Under the pieces are notes generated by a model. The model ran no database searches, was not told the origin of the DNA, and was given only the letters and a program-made list of their open reading frames with translations. Positions 1-6,680 of a stretch of 14,303 nt of DNA are shown here, one piece after another. The DNA is from an uncultured Bacteroidota bacterium (GTDB lineage Bacteria > Bacteroidota > Bacteroidia > Chitinophagales > Chitinophagaceae). Position 1 is the stretch's first letter, and each line of letters starts with the position of its first letter. Location: NCBI GenBank assembly GCA_903913355.1, contig CAIWKU010000123.1, forward strand, positions 1 through 14,303. Direction: 5' to 3'. Made by a program: the position numbers and the translations under genes.

Positions 1-361
1 GCCAATGATCTGGGGTGCCAACAATCACCACATCGATATCTTTATTCTCGAGCATCTTACGGTAATCTTTATAAATAAGCGGGCTTGAAAACCCGGCTTT
101 TATTAGCTCTGCTTTGCGGTTATTTAACTGTGTGTCGTCGATATCACAAATAGCAATCGGGTTCACTTCACTCATCCGGAGCATCGCTTTTAAATCACTA
201 AAACCCTGGCCACGAACACCTATCAACCCTACATTAATTTTATCATTGGCACCCGTTCTTTTCCGCATAGATGCAATCATTTCAAGTGGAATGAATTCCA
301 TGATTCCCATTGCACCGGCAGCCATGGCAGTATTTTTAATAAATATCCTTCTTGAGTTCAT
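1..361 (-). CDS. Tat-exported Gfo/Idh/MocA family oxidoreductase (N-terminal part)
   Basis: The reading frame starts at the ATG complementary to 359-361 and is still open at the left window edge, so only about 120 N-terminal residues are visible. The protein begins MNSRRIFIKN, a near-perfect twin-arginine signal (S-R-R-x-F-x-K) followed by a small-residue hydrophobic stretch, so export in folded, cofactor-loaded form is likely. A Rossmann segment follows with the glycine-rich motif GLIGVRGQG (about residues 42-50), an acidic strand end at ICDIDD, and GTPDHW at the window edge, the usual NAD(P)-domain motif of this family. Members oxidise or isomerise sugars and polyols with NAD(P); some GH109 enzymes share the fold. 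The substrate cannot be read from this fragment. An intrinsic terminator at 468-501 separates it from the upstream DUF1080 gene, so it probably has its own promoter within 362-467. Family assignment is secure; the substrate is unknown. Confidence 0.9.
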   Translation of the reverse strand, partial: MNSRRIFIKNTAMAAGAMGIMEFIPLEMIASMRKRTGANDKINVGLIGVRGQGFSDLKAMLRMSEVNPIAICDIDDTQLNNRKAELIKAGFSSPLIYKDYRKMLENKDIDVVIVGTPDHW

Positions 362-467
362 GTATTATCTTTTACTCGATTATAATTCTATTGATTCTTT
401 GAGTTCTTGTTTAAACAGTCAAATCAGACCAAATGGTTGTTTATTAGATTAAAATAAAAACCGAACC

Positions 468-501
468 AAAAAAGCCAGCGGGTATTGCTCCCACTGACTT
501 T
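468..501 (-). terminator. Rho-independent terminator after the DUF1080 gene
   Basis: On the minus strand a 9-bp stem is formed by GTCAGTGGG (498 down to 490) and CCCGCTGGC (482 down to 474), including two G-T pairs, around a 7-nt loop. It is followed directly by six T residues (473 down to 468) and preceded by AAA, which can extend the stem. It lies 68 bases past the DUF1080 stop codon and before the Gfo/Idh/MocA gene, so it should end the long operon. The plus-strand side has only a short T run, so it is mainly directional. Confidence 0.88.
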
Positions 502-568
502 AACCAAACTGCCAAACAAACATTTTGCTTACAAATCATTCATTCACTTTATACAAACCAATTCGTTA

Positions 569-1309
569 TTATTTAATTTCTCTGATTTTGATATTTTTAA
601 AGAATACAGAATTACCATGATCCTGTAATAAGATAGGGCCTTGTTCGCCAAGACCAAAATCTTTCATTTTTGCATATTTACTATGTGCAACCAATACTTT
701 ATAGATATTACTTCCTCTTTCATATTCAACTACTTTTTTACCATTCAACCAATGTTGAACAATATTATTGGGATAAACGATTATGCTTCCGTGGTTCCAA
801 TCACCAATTTTTTTCTCCTGACCAGGTGCCGGTTTATAGGAAGGAATCAGGTCATATAAACTACCCATCGTTCGGTTACCTTCTGTTCCCATTTTTGCAT
901 CAGCATGTCTTTCATCATCGAGAATTTGAAACTCAAGACCGAATCCTGCTTTGGGTGACTGCGGAGATTCTGTTACAAAGTATTTGACACCTGAGTTGGC
1001 ACCTTCAGTAATCTTAAAGTCAAAAACCAATTCAAATGCATGGTATTGTTTCACGGTAAGTATATCACCTGATTTACCTCCGTTTGAGCTATCCAGTACA
1101 TGCAGTGTACCCTCTACTACTTCCCAGCCTTTTTCAGGAGGAGTTTGTTTTAGCGGGGAACGCCATCCGGTAAGATCTTTTCCATTAAACAATAGTACAA
1201 ATCCCTCTTTTTTCTCTTTCGCTGAAAGCGTATTATCAGCAACCTGAGTATACCCTGATATTACAAAACCTGACATCAGGAGTGTAAACAGTAAATGGAT
1301 TTTTTTCAT
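569..1309 (-). CDS. Exported DUF1080 protein (3-keto-disaccharide hydrolase type)
   Basis: This 246-residue protein has a Sec signal peptide (MKKIHLLFTLLMSGFVISGYTQ, cleavage near residue 22) and then one DUF1080 domain (PF06439), a concanavalin/LamG-like beta-sandwich. Recognisable motifs are LLFNGKDLTGW (about 39-49), a WEVVEGTLHV strand pair, FDFKITEGANSGVKYF, LEFQILDDERH and the closing strand FKNIKIREI. Family members are annotated as 3-keto-disaccharide hydrolases, acting on glycosides whose C3 hydroxyl has been oxidised; many remain untested. It is the last gene before the terminator at 468-501 and starts 31 bases after the cytochrome gene, so it is probably co-transcribed with it. A Gfo/Idh/MocA oxidoreductase gene follows beyond the terminator, and enzymes of that superfamily can supply 3-keto sugars. 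The domain call is firm; participation in a 3-keto route here is inference. Confidence 0.88.
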   Translation of the reverse strand: MKKIHLLFTLLMSGFVISGYTQVADNTLSAKEKKEGFVLLFNGKDLTGWRSPLKQTPPEKGWEVVEGTLHVLDSSNGGKSGDILTVKQYHAFELVFDFKITEGANSGVKYFVTESPQSPKAGFGLEFQILDDERHADAKMGTEGNRTMGSLYDLIPSYKPAPGQEKKIGDWNHGSIIVYPNNIVQHWLNGKKVVEYERGSNIYKVLVAHSKYAKMKDFGLGEQGPILLQDHGNSVFFKNIKIREIK

Positions 1310-1340
1310 CTTTTTAATTTTAATGACTACAATTTACTCG

Positions 1341-2384
1341 TTAATCTATTGATTTCATTTTATCAATCCACTCTTTTATTAAAGCCAGCCCTTCTTCATG
1401 GACCGAAGTTCTGCCAAGTTCCGGCATTCTTTCACCAGGGGCATGGCTTTGCATGCGATACCAAATAATTGATTCATAGGCATTACCGGGCAAAATATCT
1501 ACCATCCTCCCTCCTGACCCTTTTCCGGCAGCTACAGGTGTTTTATTGATTCCTAAAACGGTACTATTGGTTTCCGATTCTGTTAAAAACAATCCGGAGG
1601 TTTGTGCCGGGCCTTCTCTTCTATGACAATGACTACAATTGATAGCCAGATAAGCGCGTGCTCTGTCATTCAGACTACCTGAAGATGGGTCATTCCAAAC
1701 AGCGGTTCTGGGAATAGCGGTTTTTTCTGGGAGATTATGTAAAGCACCCTGTTGTTTCCAGTAGACTAATTGATTCATTGTACCGGTACTATAATGATAA
1801 TCTCCATTCAACTGCGAAACCGAAGGACCGATCGGCATTAACTGGTCATTACTGTTATGACAACCTTTGCACTGGTTTTGATTGGGTATCACATACCGGA
1901 TATCCTGCTTAATCCCTTCTTTATTAATAAAAGAGAGCATTTTCTCATCCCCCGCAATTTCCAGAAAAGCTTCGGTCTGTTCATCATTCCATATATAGGT
2001 GAGTGCTTTCCATCCGGAGCTATTTTTAACCAGTAACCTGGTTTCGATGATATTTTTATTGATGCCCGGCTTCCTGTTATCTGCAGAATAATAAAAATTC
2101 TTTACAAGTAAAGTCCCCTCCGGAAATTCTAAAACACCTGGTGTGGAATAGTTTACTGAACTACCTTCGGGCAATCTTATGAATCGAAGTTTTTCTGCAT
2201 AATCAGAAAACAGTGGTGTATTTAAAGCATAAGGAATTACCCCTTTTGCCGGTTGCAGCAAAGACAAATTCCCTTTATATATTTTCCATTCTGATAATTT
2301 TTCGGGGAATACATCAGGTTTGCCTCCCATAAAGGAACCTGATAAAATAAAGCAAATCAATACAAAAATGGTACAACGAAACAT
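1341..2384 (-). CDS. Diheme c-type cytochrome, SO2930/HNE_0200 family (TIGR03806-like)
   Basis: This 347-residue exported protein carries two haem c attachment motifs, CKGCH (residues 172-176) and CSHCH (250-254). Met residues in LMPIGP (183), GGRMVD (294) and GERMPELG (320) are possible distal ligands. The N terminus (MFRCTIFVLICFILSGSFMGG) is a Sec signal without a clear lipobox. The N-terminal 150 residues form a non-haem region beginning with FPEKLSEW and containing TPLFSDYAEKLRFIRLP, as I recall from the SO2930/HNE_0200 family. Such proteins typically occur as a pair with a parallel beta-helix protein, and that partner lies immediately upstream with a 3-base gap. The role of the pair is not established; two haems imply periplasmic electron transfer. 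A short gap of 31 bases leads into the DUF1080 gene. Cytochrome assignment is very secure, subfamily assignment fairly secure. Confidence 0.88.
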   Translation of the reverse strand: MFRCTIFVLICFILSGSFMGGKPDVFPEKLSEWKIYKGNLSLLQPAKGVIPYALNTPLFSDYAEKLRFIRLPEGSSVNYSTPGVLEFPEGTLLVKNFYYSADNRKPGINKNIIETRLLVKNSSGWKALTYIWNDEQTEAFLEIAGDEKMLSFINKEGIKQDIRYVIPNQNQCKGCHNSNDQLMPIGPSVSQLNGDYHYSTGTMNQLVYWKQQGALHNLPEKTAIPRTAVWNDPSSGSLNDRARAYLAINCSHCHRREGPAQTSGLFLTESETNSTVLGINKTPVAAGKGSGGRMVDILPGNAYESIIWYRMQSHAPGERMPELGRTSVHEEGLALIKEWIDKMKSID

Positions 2385-2387
2385 AGA

Positions 2388-3599
2388 TCAATTATTACAA
2401 TTTAGTGAATCATCTGCCCTTACCACATTTTTAAACCCATGTTCTGCATCGAGGTTGGCGATTGACTGTCCTTTATTATTCAGGATACTGATACATTGTC
2501 CCAACACCCATTTACCCTGTGAATCCAATAACTGTGGGTTACGGATACCATCAAAAAGGATATTGGGGACCTCCTCTCCAAATTTCTTTCCAATGATAAA
2601 ACTCAAAGGGTCTTTACCAACGGGTAGTCCCGTCTTTCTTACATAGATATTATCGTGAATAGAAATTGCCGAAGGAAAAGGATCATAGTTTTTATCCTTG
2701 ATTGGCTTTCCGGTAGTGAAATAGCTGATAATAGCTGTACCTGCACTTTGGTTATTACTGATGCGGTTATTATATACTTCCACCTCTTTTGTAGCAAGGA
2801 TCATTAAACCGGTTCCGCTGGGCACGGCTGCTACAATATTGCCTTTGGGTGCAAAATTTTCATAATTATTATCATGAATTGAATTGTTATACACTTTTAC
2901 CTGTCCACCTTTTTTCTGAATAAGGTCAGGCAGATCAAATACCAGGATACCGCCGGTATTTTCAACCGCTTCGTTATTATATACTTCTGCACGTAATGAA
3001 TTTTCAATTTCAATACCGGCAACATTGTGATAGGCTTTTGAATTTGTAACCCTGATGTCTTTTGACTGGCCTACATAAATGCCTGCATCTGACGCTCCAA
3101 TTGCAACACAATGATCAATCAATACAGATTCACATTGAACAGGATATAAGCCATAGCCACCATTTTCAGGACCAGGAGCGCCTGTCCATTCTACTTTTAC
3201 ATCATGAAAACTGATTCCGGTTACATGCATGGTTTTGATAGCATCTCCTTTTGCATCCTGCACGGTAAATCCTTCCAGTAATATTTCGCTGCCGTCACTT
3301 ACCCGAATGCCTTCTGCTCCGTCTGTCTGGTTTTTAAAACTCAAAATCGTTTTGTCCATTCCTTTTCCCCGGATGGTTATTTTTTTCTTGCCTTCAAGGG
3401 AAAGTGTATTGGTAAGACTGAAACTACCTTCGGGTAATTCTATGATGGTACCCGTTTCGGCAAGTATCATTTGTGTCTGGTACTTTTTTTGAAAATCCTT
3501 CTGCGCATAATTTGTAAGCGGAAATGACAGAAAGATTATAAGGGCTGCTATAGTCAGGTTTCTAAACAAATTATTGATTTTATTAAAAGAATACTTCAT
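2388..3599 (-). CDS. Exported parallel beta-helix protein (TIGR03805-like), partner of the diheme cytochrome
   Basis: This 403-residue protein has a long N-terminal signal (hydrophobic core AALIIFLSF, cleavage near residue 32). About residues 45-330 then form a right-handed parallel beta-helix, seen as repeated short strands of the type ITIRGKGMDKTILSF, ILLEGFTVQDAKGDAI, VLIDHCVAIGASDAGIYV, IRVTNSKAYHNVAGIEI, AEVYNNEAVENTGGILV and VEVYNNRISNNQSAGTAI. The first coils contain IIELPEGSFSLTNTLSL, which resembles the cap and first turns of this family. Parallel beta-helices of this kind often bind or cleave polysaccharides, but no pectate-lyase calcium site or GH28 catalytic set could be identified. 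The stop codon is 3 bases from the cytochrome start and its own start is 10 bases after the preceding gene, so translational coupling is likely. Function of the beta-helix/cytochrome pair is unknown; glycan binding or processing is inference from the neighbours. Confidence 0.83.
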   Translation of the reverse strand: MKYSFNKINNLFRNLTIAALIIFLSFPLTNYAQKDFQKKYQTQMILAETGTIIELPEGSFSLTNTLSLEGKKKITIRGKGMDKTILSFKNQTDGAEGIRVSDGSEILLEGFTVQDAKGDAIKTMHVTGISFHDVKVEWTGAPGPENGGYGLYPVQCESVLIDHCVAIGASDAGIYVGQSKDIRVTNSKAYHNVAGIEIENSLRAEVYNNEAVENTGGILVFDLPDLIQKKGGQVKVYNNSIHDNNYENFAPKGNIVAAVPSGTGLMILATKEVEVYNNRISNNQSAGTAIISYFTTGKPIKDKNYDPFPSAISIHDNIYVRKTGLPVGKDPLSFIIGKKFGEEVPNILFDGIRNPQLLDSQGKWVLGQCISILNNKGQSIANLDAEHGFKNVVRADDSLNCNN

Positions 3600-3609
3600 A
3601 AAGAAATGG

Positions 3610-5334
3610 TTAAGAAATGATCAGGGAATGTTTGAATGGAGTAAATCCTGTTAAATAAACTGTAGGGGCATCCATTGCGGGTAAAGCACCTCTTAACTGA
3701 ATATTCCTGTGTTCAAGTTTACCCGGGCCAAAATGAATGGTATCATTACCGACAGAATAAGCACCTTCTTTCTCTTTAAATAAAAAAGCATTCTCTTTAG
3801 TTGGATGTGGGTCTACCCCAGAGAAAATGCCCCCTTTTCTAAAAATCAGTTCCATTGTAACGGGCACTCCTTCAGTTCCTCCAATATCAATGGTTACTTC
3901 TATTCCATTCTGTGATTCCGAAATACTTACCAGTGTTTCGAGGTATTGAATATTGCTTTGCTTTCTATTTGCTTTGGGCATTTTTGCCATATCGCCGTCA
4001 GGAGGAATTTTATCTTTTGGATAAGGCTGAAAATAAGGGCCATCTAATTTTTTAGACAGCAGCCATGTATTACCATTTTCCTGTATACTATCTGATTGAA
4101 ACTGGGCTTTTCCAAAAAAAGAGGCCGCTACCCGCATTGCCTGCAGAACCGCATCTTTTTTATGAAATGTGAGCCATCCGGGATTATTCGATAATATGGT
4201 GGAATCCCATTGATTTCTTCTAATGCGGACAACTCCCGAATAAGGAAATGATTTTACGTAATTAACAGGCAAGGGGTTTTCGGGGGGCAATTCCTTCCAT
4301 AAAGAAGGATCTTCCAACAGGTAATTTAATATATCGACCAGTTTATGAAAAGATGTTGTTTCTATCAAACGACAAATAGCGGCGAATTGACCATCCTTAT
4401 CCATCAAAGCCATATATCGACAGGCATAATAATAGTTTTCCATGGTGCCTATCTGTCCTTTATCCTGCCGGTTGGATGCTTCGGTAACTACTTCTCCATT
4501 AGGATGAAGATAGTATCGCATCATGAGAAGATTTTTTCTTACCGGTTCATACAGTTCTGGTTTTTGTAACCCTTTCGCAACTGTGATCAATACCCTGTCG
4601 ATTACTGCTGAATAACCATATGTGCTTTTCTCGGTATATTGACCATCCGGGTCAAGATCAATATGTTCACCCAACCATTCATTTACTCTGTTAATATATC
4701 GTGTATCAGGCCATTTCTCATTTAACTTGGTAAGTGCTGCACAAACCACCCATCGGTGATTGGGTGTATGAATACCTCCTGTAATCAGTGCTTCTCCTGC
4801 ATTTTGCAAAAACAATTTAAAAGGAACCAGGGTATCCGATGTGCCTTTGATTTCTGTATTTTCAAGTAGTTTATAGGATTGAACCAGTCTTTTTACCATA
4901 AATGCCGTATCCGGAGTAGAATGAAAATTGGTGTCTACCAGATCAATCGTTCCGTCTTCATGCTGCATTTTTAATAACCCATTCAGCGCCAGATCAATTT
5001 CCTTCAGGAGATCCTTTGATTGATAGAATATTGATTCCTGGCAAGAAATTGCTCCGCAAGCCCTGTTAATGAAGGCGCAGGTACTATGTGGATTGGGAAT
5101 ACCCATATCAGACATATAACCGCCAAAATATCTATGCGTTGGATCGGTTATTTTATAAGTTGATAACTGTTTAACATCTGCATCATTGAATTTTATTAAT
5201 GTAACCAGCCATTCAGGTTTAGCAACCGGCACCTGAGACTTATATAATGTAAATGCAGCGCTACCTAGTAAAGGAATGGCACATAAAGCCGAAGCACCAA
5301 GAGAAACAAATTTTCTTCTTTCCATTCTTATCAT
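3610..5334 (-). CDS. Tat-exported candidate polysaccharide lyase, heparinase-superfamily-like alpha/alpha toroid
   Basis: I do not recognise a named family for this 574-residue protein. It begins MIRMERRKFVSLGASAL, a twin-arginine-like signal (RRKF then a hydrophobic stretch); translation could start at Met1 or Met4. Residues about 40-340 are helix-rich, with features of alpha/alpha-toroid lyases: NFH (136-138), PNHRW with an Asn-His pair (192-193), then DPDGQYTEKSTYGY (228-241) resembling the DG-x-x-x-E-x-S-x-x-Y segment that carries the catalytic Tyr in heparinase/alginate-lyase folds. Residues about 360-574 are strand-rich (for example PVTMELIFRKGGIFSGVDP), as expected of the C-terminal beta-sandwich. 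If correct, it would cleave a uronic-acid polysaccharide by beta-elimination, and the adjacent GH105 would remove the unsaturated residue created. Fold is a moderate-confidence reading by eye; activity is inference. It could instead be a hydrolase of similar fold. Confidence 0.6.
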   Translation of the reverse strand: MIRMERRKFVSLGASALCAIPLLGSAAFTLYKSQVPVAKPEWLVTLIKFNDADVKQLSTYKITDPTHRYFGGYMSDMGIPNPHSTCAFINRACGAISCQESIFYQSKDLLKEIDLALNGLLKMQHEDGTIDLVDTNFHSTPDTAFMVKRLVQSYKLLENTEIKGTSDTLVPFKLFLQNAGEALITGGIHTPNHRWVVCAALTKLNEKWPDTRYINRVNEWLGEHIDLDPDGQYTEKSTYGYSAVIDRVLITVAKGLQKPELYEPVRKNLLMMRYYLHPNGEVVTEASNRQDKGQIGTMENYYYACRYMALMDKDGQFAAICRLIETTSFHKLVDILNYLLEDPSLWKELPPENPLPVNYVKSFPYSGVVRIRRNQWDSTILSNNPGWLTFHKKDAVLQAMRVAASFFGKAQFQSDSIQENGNTWLLSKKLDGPYFQPYPKDKIPPDGDMAKMPKANRKQSNIQYLETLVSISESQNGIEVTIDIGGTEGVPVTMELIFRKGGIFSGVDPHPTKENAFLFKEKEGAYSVGNDTIHFGPGKLEHRNIQLRGALPAMDAPTVYLTGFTPFKHSLIIS

Positions 5335-5367
5335 TTTATATGCAAAACTGTTTGCCCATTCTTATCT

Positions 5368-6522
5368 TTATTTTCTGAGTCCTTTGTATTGTTCATACGC
5401 CAGGCCAAACATAATAAAAGAGCCATAGCCAAAGCCAGTTCCTTCTGTCACAGGCCGCGTTAGATAATAATTCTCATCCCCAATGCAGGTTCCTCCTGAA
5501 ACACGGATAGGGATCAGGTATCCGTTACCTGCATCTCTTATGCTAAGTGCTCTTAAGCCTTTATAAGACTGGTCTACAAGGGGCTGATATTTTTTCTTAT
5601 CGAGTATTTTCATTTTTAAGCCCATAGTTATTGCATAGGAAAACATTGCGGTACAAGAGCTCTCTTCAAAATTTTTGGGATTATCCGGTAAGGTCACCAA
5701 TTGGTACCAATGGCCAGTAGCAGTATGTTGCCAGGGCGCAACTTTGCTGATATAATTTTGAAATGCTTTTTCCAATGGCTTCCAATATTTTGATGACCGG
5801 GGAACTGTATTCAATGCATCAGCCAGAGCCATACCTATCCAGGCATTGCCCCTGGCCCAAATCTGGCTGCTCTTGCGGGTAATTTTATCAGGCCAGCCTA
5901 CTATACTGCATCCATCATTATAATCGATATTATCTGCATCCCATCCATGCACCCATAATCCTGTTCTTTCATCGGTTAGTTTTTCATTATGTACAGTAAA
6001 CTGTAATACAAAATTTGCGATATACTTTTCATCACCGGTTAAACGATACATTTCAAGAAGAAACATGCTTAACATATATACTGTATCATCCCATAATTCT
6101 ATTGTTTCTGCTCTATGTGAAACGCCGCCATTCGGCGCCCTGGGTATTTTGAGGTAATCGGCATAGATTTCGTTGCTTTTATCCAGAAACTTTTTATCAC
6201 CGGTTATTCTTGCCAGAAAAGCCATTCCATGTCCGGATGCAATAGCATTAGGATGTTTTCCATTTGCCACGGCATAGGTTAGCTCCATTGCTTTTTGGAT
6301 GTATTCGAGATAGATTTTTTTATCTGGCTCCGCTTTACTGTTGTAAAGATGTATTACTGCATTCAGGAAAGTAGCTTGTCCCCAATCCCATTTATATTTT
6401 TCAGCAGGCATAAATACCTGTCTACCCTGCCGTTCAACAGAATCTACCCAGGATTGTGAATAGGCTGTAAAAGAAATGAATAAGGATAAACATAAAACAC
6501 TTATGTGAATACGAAGTTTCAT
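5368..6522 (-). CDS. GH105/GH88-type unsaturated uronyl (rhamnogalacturonyl) hydrolase
   Basis: This 384-residue protein has a Sec signal (MKLRIHISVLCLSLFISFTAYSQ, cleavage near 22-23) and one (alpha/alpha)6-barrel of the usual family length. Diagnostic motifs are YKWDWGQATFLNAV (43-56), ELWDDTVYMLSMFLLEMY (142-159) holding the Asp pair 145-146 where the catalytic Asp of YteR-type enzymes lies, GLWVHGWD (188-195), IWARGNAWIGMALADAL (221-237) and EESSCTAMFSYAITMGL (287-302). Such enzymes hydrate the C4-C5 double bond of the unsaturated uronic acid at the end of lyase products, releasing it. The candidate lyase gene follows 33 bases downstream, which fits this role. The 5' leader contains a perfect hairpin 14 bases before the start and a LacI-type palindrome further up, so this gene may begin a regulated sub-operon. 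The exact substrate (rhamnogalacturonan, arabinogalactan or other) is not decided by sequence. Confidence 0.9.
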   Translation of the reverse strand: MKLRIHISVLCLSLFISFTAYSQSWVDSVERQGRQVFMPAEKYKWDWGQATFLNAVIHLYNSKAEPDKKIYLEYIQKAMELTYAVANGKHPNAIASGHGMAFLARITGDKKFLDKSNEIYADYLKIPRAPNGGVSHRAETIELWDDTVYMLSMFLLEMYRLTGDEKYIANFVLQFTVHNEKLTDERTGLWVHGWDADNIDYNDGCSIVGWPDKITRKSSQIWARGNAWIGMALADALNTVPRSSKYWKPLEKAFQNYISKVAPWQHTATGHWYQLVTLPDNPKNFEESSCTAMFSYAITMGLKMKILDKKKYQPLVDQSYKGLRALSIRDAGNGYLIPIRVSGGTCIGDENYYLTRPVTEGTGFGYGSFIMFGLAYEQYKGLRK

Positions 6523-6536
6523 GGCAGTTTTTTTGG

Positions 6537-6564
6537 GTTACCATTGAATTTGCTCAATGGTAAC
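6537..6564 (-). promoter_or_regulatory. Perfect 11-bp inverted repeat in the GH105 leader
   Basis: GTTACCATTGA (6537-6547) and TCAATGGTAAC (6554-6564) are exact reverse complements separated by 6 bases. On the transcribed strand the hairpin ends 14 bases before the GH105 start codon, with an A-rich spacer covering the ribosome-binding region. Neither orientation is followed by a T run, so it is not an intrinsic terminator. It may be an mRNA processing or stability element, a translational control hairpin, or a protein-binding palindrome. Confidence 0.6.
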
Positions 6565-6597
6565 AACAATCGTTATTTTGTTTGGTGTCAGAAAGGT

Positions 6598-6607
6598 AAA
6601 ACGATTT
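6598..6607. repeat. Decamer AAAACGATTT, inverted copy of the core of the nearby palindrome
   Basis: AAAACGATTT at 6598-6607 recurs as its exact reverse complement AAATCGTTTT at 6646-6655, inside the 16-bp palindrome. Centres are 48 bp apart, between four and five helical turns. A second, weaker operator bound by the same regulator would explain the pair; chance in AT-rich DNA cannot be excluded. Confidence 0.4.
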
Positions 6608-6642
6608 AGTAATACATACCTACAACCTGTCCAGCCTTTTTT

Positions 6643-6658
6643 GCGAAATCGTTTTCGC
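6643..6658. promoter_or_regulatory. Candidate LacI-family operator GCGAAATCGTTTTCGC
   Basis: The 16-bp site has perfect 6-bp arms (GCGAAA and TTTCGC) around TCGT, centred on a CG step, the arrangement typical of LacI/CcpA-family operators (A-rich half, CG centre, T-rich half). It lies upstream of GH105 and just past the end of the GH95-like gene, a sensible position for control of an internal promoter. No regulator gene is present in the window, so the binding protein is unknown. Confidence 0.45.
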
Positions 6659-6680
6659 TATTCGAGAACCCTGATGCTTC

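Larger units (their letters stand above)
6523..6680. other. Intergenic leader between the GH95-like gene and GH105
   Basis: This is the largest gap inside the gene run (158 bp); the other gaps up to 468 are 2 to 33 bp. It holds the palindrome at 6643-6658, a matching decamer at 6598-6607 and the hairpin at 6537-6564, listed separately. No terminator with a T run on the minus strand is visible. A partial match to the Bacteroidota -7 element (TACCTTTC, 6598 down to 6591) exists, but the spacing to an upstream TTG is poor. An internal promoter is plausible, not proven. Confidence 0.5.

Noticed and set aside
114..452. 112-codon plus-strand open frame opposite the oxidoreductase start
   Set aside because: It is antisense to a frame with clear family motifs (Tat signal, glycine-rich loop) and continues through the noncoding leader and without recognisable protein features. 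The same reasoning removes the other short plus-strand frames across the window.
2388..3599. Beta-helix protein as a pectate lyase or GH28 polygalacturonase
   Set aside because: No GH28 catalytic Asp motifs or pectate-lyase calcium and Arg motifs were found; pairing with the diheme cytochrome fits the TIGR03805-type family better.
6537..6564. Hairpin before GH105 read as an intrinsic terminator
   Set aside because: Neither strand has a T run after the stem; on the transcribed strand it is followed by an A-rich run and then the start codon.
6591..6625. Bacteroidota sigma-type promoter with TACCTTTC on the minus strand
   Set aside because: The -7 element differs from TAnnTTTG at the last base and the nearest upstream TTG is several bases too far, so it is mentioned only as a possibility.
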